From the NCBI GenBank assembly GCA_035391225.1, contig DAOPKN010000008.1, forward strand, positions 16,018 through 80,017: a stretch of 64,000 bases of DNA, written 5' to 3'. Position 1 is the stretch's first letter. Every line of letters starts with the position of its first letter. A program made the translations under genes and the position numbers. A model generated the notes under the pieces. That model was given only the letters and a program-made list of their open reading frames with translations, was not told the origin of the DNA and searched no databases. This DNA comes from DAOPKN01 sp035391225. Its GTDB lineage: Bacteria; Thermotogota; Thermotogae; MWEM01. This document shows positions 34,899 to 41,520 of the stretch, piece by piece.

Positions 34899-35684
34899 AT
34901 GCAAATTGGAATCATCGGCGTGGGAAACGTGGGAAGTATCCTGGCGGAAAAGTTCTCGGGAAACGGGCATTCGCTGTTCCTGCTGGACCGAGATCCGGCG
35001 AAAACTGCCTCCTTCGAGAGCATGGGCGCCGTGGCGTGCTCCTCGAGCGCACAGCTTTTGGAAAACTCCCAGCTCATCTTCGTGTCGGTCAAACCCCAGG
35101 ACTCGCATACCCTGCTTCTGAACATGGGCATGGAAATCCAGGACACCCCCGAGAAAACCATCATCAGCACCATGGCGGGTGTGTCGATCCACGAGATCCG
35201 CGAAAAAGTGGGCATCGGGCGCATCATTCGCATCATGCCCAACTTGCCCATCAAGGTGGGGCACGGCGTGGTGGCCATCACCTTCGCGAAGGACATTCCC
35301 CACCACGAGCGGGAAGAGATCGAACAAATCCTTTCGCTGCTGGGCAAGGTGGTGGAAGTGGACGAGAAAGATATCGACAAGCTCACCGCCGTCACGGGAA
35401 GTGGCCCCGCCTTCGTGGCGTACTTCCTGGAAAGCATGCTCGAGGGGGCCATCAACATCGGGTTGCGCTACGATCTGGCCCGGGAGCTCATCGAGAAGAC
35501 CTTCTCCGGCACGTTAGAACTGCTGGAGGCGCAAAACCAGGAGCCCTCGCTGCTCAAGTACGCGGTGGCTTCGCCCGGGGGCGTCACGGTGAAAGGGTTG
35601 CAAACGCTGGACGAGAACGCCGTGAAAGGCAGCATCGTGAAGGCCGTCGTGGACACGTACCACAAGAGCCAACAAATGGGTTAG
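34899..35684 (+). CDS. proC: Pyrroline-5-carboxylate reductase
   Basis: ProC reduces pyrroline-5-carboxylate to proline with NAD(P)H, the last step of proline synthesis. The 261-aa protein has the N-terminal Rossmann motif IGIIGVGNVGSILAEKF, then ISTMAGVSIHEIREKVG, the VTGSGPAFVAYFLESM segment and the C-terminal signature ASPGGVTVKGLQTLDENAVKG. The ATG has GGAGGG about 7 nt upstream. It is the first of three proline genes in one operon, an order (C-A-B) that differs from the common proB-proA arrangement. Confidence 0.95.
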   Translation: MQIGIIGVGNVGSILAEKFSGNGHSLFLLDRDPAKTASFESMGAVACSSSAQLLENSQLIFVSVKPQDSHTLLLNMGMEIQDTPEKTIISTMAGVSIHEIREKVGIGRIIRIMPNLPIKVGHGVVAITFAKDIPHHEREEIEQILSLLGKVVEVDEKDIDKLTAVTGSGPAFVAYFLESMLEGAINIGLRYDLARELIEKTFSGTLELLEAQNQEPSLLKYAVASPGGVTVKGLQTLDENAVKGSIVKAVVDTYHKSQQMG

Positions 35685-35695
35685 GGGGAAGAAAA

Positions 35696-36937
35696 GTGGG
35701 CCAAGCAGCAGAAAAGGCACGAATGGTTAAGCAGGCATCGTTGCAGATGAAACAGGTTTTGACGCGCAAGAAAAACCAGGCGCTGCTCGCGCTCTCCGAG
35801 TTGCTGGTGGAAAACGAGCAAGAGCTCCTGGCGCAGAATGCCCGCGACGTCGAAAACGCGCGGCAACGGGGTGTGAAAGATGCGCTGGTTGACCGACTCG
35901 CGCTCACCTCCCCGCGAATCCGGGACATGGGGGCTTCCTGCCGGCACATCATGGCGCTCAAGGACCCGGTGGGGGAAGTGTTCGATTCGTTCGTGCGGGA
36001 AGATGGGCTGCGCATCGAGAAGATCCGGGTACCCATTGGGGCCATCGGAATCATCTACGAGTCCCGCCCCAACGTCACCGTGGATGCCACCATCTTGGCG
36101 CTCAAAACCGGGAACGCGGTTTTGTTGCGCGGGGGTTCCGACGCGTTGTACTCCAACCTGGCGCTGGCCAACCTGGTCAAGCGCTCGCTGCAGCAAGCGG
36201 AACTCCCCGCCAGCGCTGTGGAAATCATCGAAGACCCGGACCGGGAACTGGTGGGGGAGATGCTGCGCCAACGGGGGGTGCTGGACCTGGTGATCCCCCG
36301 GGGCAGCTCCAGCCTCATTAGCCGCGTGGTGGAACAATCGCAGGTACCGGTTCTGGAAACCGGCGTGGGGGTGTGCCACATCTTCGTGGACGAAAGCGCC
36401 CAGCTGCAAAAATCCATCCGGGTGGTGGACAACGCCAAGACCCAGCGCCCGGGAACCTGCAACACCCTGGAAACGCTGCTGGTGCATGCCGCGATTGCCC
36501 CCCGGTTTCTACCCGCGCTCAAGCGCGCGTTGGACGAAAAGAACGTTGAACTCCGGGGCTGCCCCCGCACGTTGGACATCCTGGACATCGCTCCCGCCAC
36601 CGAGCAAGACTGGGACACCGAGTACCTCGACCTCGTGTTGTCCATTCGCATCGTGGACAGCGTGGACGAGGCCATCGACCACGTGCAACGCCACTCCACG
36701 TCCCACTCCGATTCCATCCTCAGCGAAAACTACCGCAACATCCAACTCTTCCTGCAACGCGTGGACTCGGCTGCGGTGTACGTCAACGCTTCCACGCGTT
36801 TCACCGATGGCGGGGAGTTCGGCTTCGGCGCGGAAATGGGCATCAGCACGCAACGCTTGCACGCGCGTGGGCCCGTGGGACTCAGGGAGCTCACCACCTA
36901 CAAGTACCTGGTACACGGCGACTACCACGTGCGGTGA
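35696..36937 (+). CDS. proA: Gamma-glutamyl phosphate reductase
   Basis: ProA reduces gamma-glutamyl phosphate to glutamate-5-semialdehyde with NADPH. The 413-aa protein has an aldehyde-dehydrogenase fold, with IGIIYESRPNVTVDATILALKTGNAVLLRGGSDA, then IPRGSSSLISRVVEQSQVPV. The catalytic Cys lies in NAKTQRPGTCNTLETLL, and FGFGAEMGISTQRLHARGPVGL follows near the C-terminus. The GTG start at 35696 has GGGGGA six nt upstream and gives the usual ProA N-terminus. It begins 11 nt after proC and overlaps proB by 4 nt (GTGA). Confidence 0.95.
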   Translation: MGQAAEKARMVKQASLQMKQVLTRKKNQALLALSELLVENEQELLAQNARDVENARQRGVKDALVDRLALTSPRIRDMGASCRHIMALKDPVGEVFDSFVREDGLRIEKIRVPIGAIGIIYESRPNVTVDATILALKTGNAVLLRGGSDALYSNLALANLVKRSLQQAELPASAVEIIEDPDRELVGEMLRQRGVLDLVIPRGSSSLISRVVEQSQVPVLETGVGVCHIFVDESAQLQKSIRVVDNAKTQRPGTCNTLETLLVHAAIAPRFLPALKRALDEKNVELRGCPRTLDILDIAPATEQDWDTEYLDLVLSIRIVDSVDEAIDHVQRHSTSHSDSILSENYRNIQLFLQRVDSAAVYVNASTRFTDGGEFGFGAEMGISTQRLHARGPVGLRELTTYKYLVHGDYHVR

Positions 36938-38058
36938 GGACGTTGGAAAAAATCGTCGTCAAGGTGGGCAGCAACCTGTTGGTGGAAAACCGAGCTCTTT
37001 CCAAGCGCTTCATCATTGAACTGTGCGGGCAAATCTCGGGGCTGTTCCGGGAGGGCTTCCGGGTTGCACTGGTCACATCCGGGGCAAGGGCAGCAGCGCT
37101 GGCACTGCTGGGGCGCCCGGAAGGGAATCGGCTGGAAAAGCAAGCGCTGTGCGCCATCGGGCAGGTGCAGGTGATGAAAACCTACGAGGCGGCCTTCGAG
37201 TTCCACGGGTTGAAAGTGGCACAGCTGCTGGTGACCCGGGACGACTTTTCCAACCGCAAGCGTTTCCTGAACCTGCGCAACACGCTTCTGGGGTTGCAAT
37301 CCATGGACGTGATTCCCATCATCAACGAGAACGACACCGTGTCCACCGAGGAAATCCAACTGGGGGACAACGACGTGCTCTCCGCCATGTTCGCCATGGG
37401 CTGGGGGGCTGACAAGCTGGTGCTGATGACCTCCGCGGAAGGGGTATACGACCGCGCGGGAAAAGTGATTCCCGACTTCCAGGGCCACGAGGAACTTTTG
37501 CACATGAAAAAGACTTCTTCCGGAACGGGTGGCATTTTCACCAAGGTGCTGGCGGCCCGTATCGCATCCAACACCGGGGTGGATGTTTGCATCTGCAGCG
37601 GCAAGCGCATGGAAAACCTTCCGCTGTTTTCACGCCAGGGCAAAACCACGGGAACGGTATTCCATGCCAGGCAGAACGTTCCGGGAAAAAGGGCGTGGTT
37701 GGCCTACCTCTCCAAGGAAAAGGGCTGCCTTTGGATCAACGAGGGAGCGCGGCTGGCGCTCTTGAAGAGAAAGAGCCTGCTTCCGGTAGGTGTGGAAAAG
37801 GTGGAAGGCCGGTTTTCAAGGGGAGACACCGTGCGCATCGTCTCGCAGCCAGGCGGCAAACCGGTCGGGCGAGGGATCGTGAACTACCGCTGGGACCACG
37901 CGGCGAAAATCGCGGGCAAAACATCGGCCGAAGCGGAACGCATCTTGGAAGACTTCGCGTACGAGGAACTGGTGCACGCGGATAACTTGGTTCTGCTGCA
38001 AAAGGATATTCTCACTGGGTTTGATGTACCGGCAAGGGATAGCGACCGCAAAACGTAG
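36934..38058 (+). CDS. proB: Glutamate 5-kinase with PUA domain
   Basis: ProB phosphorylates glutamate at the gamma position, the committed step of proline synthesis, and is normally inhibited by proline. The 374-aa protein has an amino-acid kinase domain with KIVVKVGSNLL, VTSGARAAALALLG, VIPIINENDTVST, FGDNDxL-like LGDNDVLSAMFA and SSGTGGIFTKVLAARIAS. A PUA domain follows in the last ~100 residues, as in E. coli ProB. The GTG start overlaps the proA stop. The last 47 nt overlap the 3' end of the convergent histidine kinase gene. Confidence 0.94.
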   Translation: MRTLEKIVVKVGSNLLVENRALSKRFIIELCGQISGLFREGFRVALVTSGARAAALALLGRPEGNRLEKQALCAIGQVQVMKTYEAAFEFHGLKVAQLLVTRDDFSNRKRFLNLRNTLLGLQSMDVIPIINENDTVSTEEIQLGDNDVLSAMFAMGWGADKLVLMTSAEGVYDRAGKVIPDFQGHEELLHMKKTSSGTGGIFTKVLAARIASNTGVDVCICSGKRMENLPLFSRQGKTTGTVFHARQNVPGKRAWLAYLSKEKGCLWINEGARLALLKRKSLLPVGVEKVEGRFSRGDTVRIVSQPGGKPVGRGIVNYRWDHAAKIAGKTSAEAERILEDFAYEELVHADNLVLLQKDILTGFDVPARDSDRKT

Positions 38059-40012
38059 TGGGGTTTCGGGGTGTCCAAGAACACTCCCCGCTCAGCTGCA
38101 ACGAAAGGTCTTTGATCAGTTCCAACCCTAACCCATGGGCCTTCTCGAAACAAAAGCCTTCGGGAAAACCTCTTCCGTTGTCGCTGGAGCACAACCGTAT
38201 CCCATGGTTTTCCGCGTGCAACAAAATTCGAATTTCCCCCGAGTGGCGGCCTTCAAAGCCGTACTTCAGAGAGTTCGTCAACAACTCGTTTAGGATCATT
38301 CCCAGGGGCATGGCAAAATCCGGGTGTACTTGTACCTGTTGCAGCTCCACGTGGAAAGCAATCTTCTTCTCGCCGGAAAAGGAATCGCGGTGAAAGCCCA
38401 CGATTTTTTCCAGGTAGGTATCCAAGTGGACGCTTTCCTTCATTCCGCTCTGCAAAAGAAGGGAATACAACTGGGAAAGTGAAAGGATACGGTTGCGAAT
38501 GGCGCGGAGCGATTCGCACACGTCTCCACCGTCGAGCCGCAGCGCTTCCAGCGACACCAGGTTGGCAATCAGCGAAAGGCTGTTCTTGATGCGGTGCTGC
38601 AACTCGCGAAGCAGCATTTCCCTGTTGTGTACCTCGTTTTCCAGTTTTTTTTCGATGGCCTTTTGGGGAGTAATGTCCAAGTGAGTACCAATCACCCGCG
38701 TGGGTCGTCCTTGTGCATCGGACTCCATGATCTTTCCCTGGGCCAAGAACCAGCGGTACTTGCCATCCTTGCACTTCAAGCGATGCGAAACGGAATACAC
38801 TTCACTGTTGCCATCCAAGTGTTTTTGCAACGTGGAACGCACGCGGGAAAAGTCATCCGGATGCACCCGCCCTTCCCACTCCTGCCGGGAGCCTTCGAGC
38901 TCCTCGTCTTGGAAACCCAGTTGCTGCTTCCACTTCTTGGAAACAAACAACGTATCCTGGACAACGTCCCAGTCCCAGACCCCCAGTTCCGATCCTTCCA
39001 GCGCGTATTGCCAACGCTTTTCGCTCTCGCGCAGCGCGTCCACGAGCCGACCCTTTTCCTGCGCCATGGCCTTGAGCTTCCACTTGCTGTAGCCCAAGTC
39101 CACGATGAAATGCGCAAAACGGGAATAAAACGTCATCACGTCTTGTACCCACTTGCGGCTAAATCGGGGAACACTGCGCAGCGCTTCCATGTATTCCTTC
39201 TCGGGGAAGCCGTAGCGTTTCGCTTGGCGGCGGAACAACTCCTCGTCCACTTGCTCTTCCTCGAAAAAAAACTGCCCCAGGAAGATGTTGCCCATTTTCT
39301 GGCGATTCACGACAAGCGGGGTGGAAATGTCCCACATGTTGTTCTTGCAATGGTACATCTTGAACGTTCCCGGTTCCACACCCTCGCTGAGTTCCCGGTC
39401 ACTTTCCCGGCAATTTTGGCAAGCTTGTGGGTTTACCCGGTGGAATTCCGTGCAAATCCTCTGCCACCCTGTGCCCACAAGCACTTGGCCATCCCTGCCA
39501 ATGACTCCAATTCCCGTGTGGGTAAGCTGGAACAGCGCGTCCATGAGTGCCTGGGTTTGCTGGATGTCCAGGATCTGGTCGAGGGAAGAAGGCTCTTCCC
39601 CAGCGGAACGAGATGTTTCCAGTGAAAGTCCCTGCTCGTCCAGGTAGCGGGAGAAAGCGTTGCGAAGGTGCCAGTGGAGAAGCGCATCCGAACAATCTCG
39701 CGGAAAAAGACCGTAGCAAAGCGTGTGTGCAGGGTCAAACGGTGGGGGGGCCTCGTTCGAAGAGGCGCGAAGAAGGAAAGGAACCCGCTTGGCAACCAAC
39801 GCGTGCAAGCAACGCTCTCCGCCCGGGAAGCCCTCTTCCATATCCAGTACCACCAAGAACCCTCCCGGAACCATTCCCACTTGCTCCAAGGCCCGTTCCC
39901 AGCTTTCGAAAAAGAAGAACGAAAAACCTTTTGATTGAAGGCTCTCCAGCGAAAAGGAAAATGGCATCCCCTTGCTTCGAACCCAGAACACGTTTTTCAT
40001 CGAGTCATCCAT
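38012..40012 (-). CDS. Sensor histidine kinase with PocR and PAS domains (HisKA_2 type)
   Basis: The 666-aa protein lacks membrane segments. Domains in order: a receiver-like N-terminal region (about 1-120) and a PocR ligand-binding domain (about 155-300). The PocR domain has VGTGWQRICTEFHRVNPQACQNCRESD and MYHCKNNMWDISTPLVVNRQKMGNIFLGQFF, including the conserved CxxC-type cysteines. A PAS domain (about 335-455) with HPDD follows, then a HisKA_2 dimerisation domain with LLRELQHRIKNSLSLIANL. The HATPase domain has NELLTNSLKYGF. PocR domains sense small hydrocarbon derivatives in characterised proteins. The ATG at 40012 has GAGGGG about 10 nt upstream. No response regulator is adjacent, and the 3' end overlaps proB by 47 nt. 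Confidence 0.9.
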   Translation of the reverse strand: MDDSMKNVFWVRSKGMPFSFSLESLQSKGFSFFFFESWERALEQVGMVPGGFLVVLDMEEGFPGGERCLHALVAKRVPFLLRASSNEAPPPFDPAHTLCYGLFPRDCSDALLHWHLRNAFSRYLDEQGLSLETSRSAGEEPSSLDQILDIQQTQALMDALFQLTHTGIGVIGRDGQVLVGTGWQRICTEFHRVNPQACQNCRESDRELSEGVEPGTFKMYHCKNNMWDISTPLVVNRQKMGNIFLGQFFFEEEQVDEELFRRQAKRYGFPEKEYMEALRSVPRFSRKWVQDVMTFYSRFAHFIVDLGYSKWKLKAMAQEKGRLVDALRESEKRWQYALEGSELGVWDWDVVQDTLFVSKKWKQQLGFQDEELEGSRQEWEGRVHPDDFSRVRSTLQKHLDGNSEVYSVSHRLKCKDGKYRWFLAQGKIMESDAQGRPTRVIGTHLDITPQKAIEKKLENEVHNREMLLRELQHRIKNSLSLIANLVSLEALRLDGGDVCESLRAIRNRILSLSQLYSLLLQSGMKESVHLDTYLEKIVGFHRDSFSGEKKIAFHVELQQVQVHPDFAMPLGMILNELLTNSLKYGFEGRHSGEIRILLHAENHGIRLCSSDNGRGFPEGFCFEKAHGLGLELIKDLSLQLSGECSWTPRNPTTFCGRYPLPVHQTQ

Positions 40013-40040
40013 CAAACACACACCCCTCAGCTATTATCGT

Positions 40041-40046
40041 ATTATA
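40041..40046 (-). promoter_or_regulatory. -10 box of the PocR-PAS kinase gene
   Basis: The minus strand has TATAAT about 29 nt upstream of the ATG at 40012. No TGn extension and no clear -35 box is present. Confidence 0.45.
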
Positions 40047-40116
40047 ACTCATATGGGGTAATTTTACCAAAAAGAAAATAAACCCGGGTGGTACTTCTCC
40101 TGTGAGAGTCCCCGAA

Positions 40117-40140
40117 GCCGCACTGGGGTGCGGCGTTCCC
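40117..40140 (-). repeat. REP-like palindromic element, inverted copy
   Basis: On the minus strand this is GGGAAC followed by GCCGCAC-CCCA-GTGCGGC. It lies between the kinase promoter and the tRNA-cluster terminator and is identical in its hairpin to the copy at 29593. Confidence 0.8.
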
Positions 40141-40162
40141 AGGGGTTGGGCACATACAAAAC

Positions 40163-40195
40163 AAAAAGCCCCCCTTTGTCCAAGGGGGGCTTTTT
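40163..40195. terminator. Bidirectional intrinsic terminator next to the tRNA cluster
   Basis: A 14-bp perfect stem (AAAAAGCCCCCCTT, 40163-40176; AAGGGGGGCTTTTT, 40182-40195) has the loop TGTCC. Both strands end in T-runs. On the minus strand it terminates the tRNA transcript just after the tRNA-Pro 3' end. Confidence 0.9.
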
Positions 40196-40196
40196 C

Positions 40197-40250
40197 TGGT
40201 CGGGGTGACTGGATTTGAACCAGCGACCTTCAACGCCCCATGCTGACGCG
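40197..40250 (-). tRNA. 3' part of tRNA-Pro, probably a duplicate of the same gene across the gap
   Basis: These 54 nt match the 3' end of the tRNA-Pro at 40352-40427 exactly, from the CCA end into the D arm. With one extra base, the 55-nt block ends at the N-run and reappears immediately after it. I interpret this as one tRNA gene shown twice by an unmerged contig overlap, though a true tandem copy cannot be excluded. Confidence 0.6.
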
Positions 40251-40350
40251 NNNNNNNNNNNNNNNNNNNNNNNNNNNNNNNNNNNNNNNNNNNNNNNNNN
40301 NNNNNNNNNNNNNNNNNNNNNNNNNNNNNNNNNNNNNNNNNNNNNNNNNN
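40251..40350. other. Assembly gap of 100 N with identical 55-nt flanks
   Basis: The last 55 nt before the N-run (40196-40250) are identical to the first 55 nt after it (40351-40405). This is the pattern of contig ends sharing a k-mer, so the gap may have no real sequence in it. Confidence 0.9.
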
Positions 40351-40351
40351 C

Positions 40352-40427
40352 TGGTCGGGGTGACTGGATTTGAACCAGCGACCTTCAACGCCCCATGCTG
40401 ACGCGCTTCCATCTGCGCCACACCCCG
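40352..40427 (-). tRNA. tRNA-Pro (GGG)
   Basis: The 76-nt minus-strand sequence folds as a normal tRNA with encoded CCA. The acceptor stem is CGGGGTG/CACCCCG, the D stem GCGC/GCGC, the anticodon stem TCAGC/GTTGA with loop ATGGGGC (anticodon GGG), and the T arm GCTGG-TTCAAAT-CCAGT. It reads the proline codon CCC. It follows the CAT tRNA by 13 nt and precedes a strong terminator. Confidence 0.95.
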
Positions 40428-40440
40428 CTCCGTGTGTTCC

Positions 40441-40516
40441 TGGTGGGCTCTGGAGGACTCGAACCTCCCACCGCCCGGTTATGAGCCGGGAGCTCTACCG
40501 GATGAGCTAAGAGCCC
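40441..40516 (-). tRNA. tRNA with CAT anticodon (Met, or Ile2 after lysidine modification)
   Basis: The 76-nt sequence has the acceptor stem GGGCTCT/AGAGCCC, the D arm GCTC/GAGC, the anticodon stem CCCGG/CCGGG with loop CTCATAA (anticodon CAT), the T arm GGAGG-TTCGAGT-CCTCC and an encoded CCA. It is not an initiator tRNA because the acceptor pair 1:72 is intact. The loop and stem could fit elongator tRNA-Met or the Ile2 tRNA that TilS modifies; sequence alone does not decide. Confidence 0.9.
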
Positions 40517-40542
40517 CGAGCTACCTTCCATTTGAGCGCTGT

Positions 40543-40571
40543 ATTATACACCAGCAAAGAGTAAATTTCAA
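40543..40571 (-). promoter_or_regulatory. Promoter of the tRNA cluster
   Basis: The minus strand has TTGAAA (40566-40571), a 17-nt spacer and TATAAT (40543-40548), about 27 nt upstream of the first tRNA. This is one of the best-spaced promoters in the window. Confidence 0.75.
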
Positions 40572-40581
40572 GTTTTCCGGC

Positions 40582-41451
40582 TTATTTCTCCAGCAGTTCG
40601 ATGCCGAAGCCCGAAGCGCCGGGACCCACGTGGGAAGAGATCACCTTTCCCATGGGGGTGTAGGAAACGTCTTGCACATCGTACACCTTTTGCAAGCGCT
40701 CGAAGAGTTGCTGTGTTTCCGGGAGACTATCGCAGTACACCATGGAAATATTGACCTTCGAACCCGGAGAAAACTGTTCTTGTACCTGCTTGAGCACCGC
40801 TTGCTGGGTCTTTTCCAGCCCGCGGCTCTTGGCAAAGGGAAGCATTTCCCCCTGGTCATCGATGTACAGCGAAACGCGTAGTTTCAGCATGGACCCCACG
40901 AAACCGGTGAAACGCGAAATGCGTCCTCCCTTTTTCAAAAAATCGAAATCCGAAACGTAAAAGAACGCCCCGAAGCGGCGTTGCTTGATCTCGGCTTCCA
41001 CGCTTTTTTGCAATTCGTCCAGGGAAAAGCCCTGGTCGACGAGTTCCCGTGCACGGCGTGTCACCAAGGCATTTGCACTGGAAGCCAAGCCCGTGTCCAA
41101 GATGCGCACCGCATCGGGGTACTTCTTGGATGCAATGAACGCGCTGTTGAAGGTGCCGGACATCTTGGAAGAAAGGGTGAGCACGAAAACGCCTTCGTAC
41201 CCGGCACCAAGGATTTTTTCGATTTTCTGATCGAACTCCAGCGGAGTGGGTTGCGAGGTCTTGGGAACGGAGTCTCCCTGCGCCAACCGTTTCCAGAAAT
41301 CTTCCACCTGCGCTCTTTCCCGGGTATCATCTTCGGATTGCCCACTACCTTCCCACAGAAGGTGCAGTGGGATTATCTCCACGTCCAGTTTTTCGATCCA
41401 TTCCGGTGGAATATCCCCGGTGCTATCCAGCAAGATCTTGATTTTGGCCAT
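40582..41451 (-). CDS. DegV family lipid-binding protein (second copy)
   Basis: The 289-aa protein has the DegV fold: ILLDSTGDIPPEWIEKLDVEIIPLHL, VPKTSQPTPLEF, LSSKMSGTFNSA, FLKKGGRISRFTGFVGSMLKL and VISSHVGPGASGFGIE. It likely binds a fatty acid for a FakA-type kinase. It differs clearly from the copy at 14386-15246, so the two may bind different acyl chains. The ATG at 41451 has GGAGG eight nt upstream. It lies between the sensor-kinase block and the tRNA cluster. Confidence 0.9.
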   Translation of the reverse strand: MAKIKILLDSTGDIPPEWIEKLDVEIIPLHLLWEGSGQSEDDTRERAQVEDFWKRLAQGDSVPKTSQPTPLEFDQKIEKILGAGYEGVFVLTLSSKMSGTFNSAFIASKKYPDAVRILDTGLASSANALVTRRARELVDQGFSLDELQKSVEAEIKQRRFGAFFYVSDFDFLKKGGRISRFTGFVGSMLKLRVSLYIDDQGEMLPFAKSRGLEKTQQAVLKQVQEQFSPGSKVNISMVYCDSLPETQQLFERLQKVYDVQDVSYTPMGKVISSHVGPGASGFGIELLEK

Positions 41452-41520
41452 GTCCCAAACCTCCAAACAAGTCGTTTCCAGATTATACCATACCAGCGCT
41501 TTGCCGCTGCGTGGGGAAGA

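Noticed and set aside
40197..40427. A tandem duplication of tRNA-Pro
   Set aside because: The exact 55-nt identity at both gap edges fits an assembly overlap better than a duplication, although it cannot be ruled out without reads.
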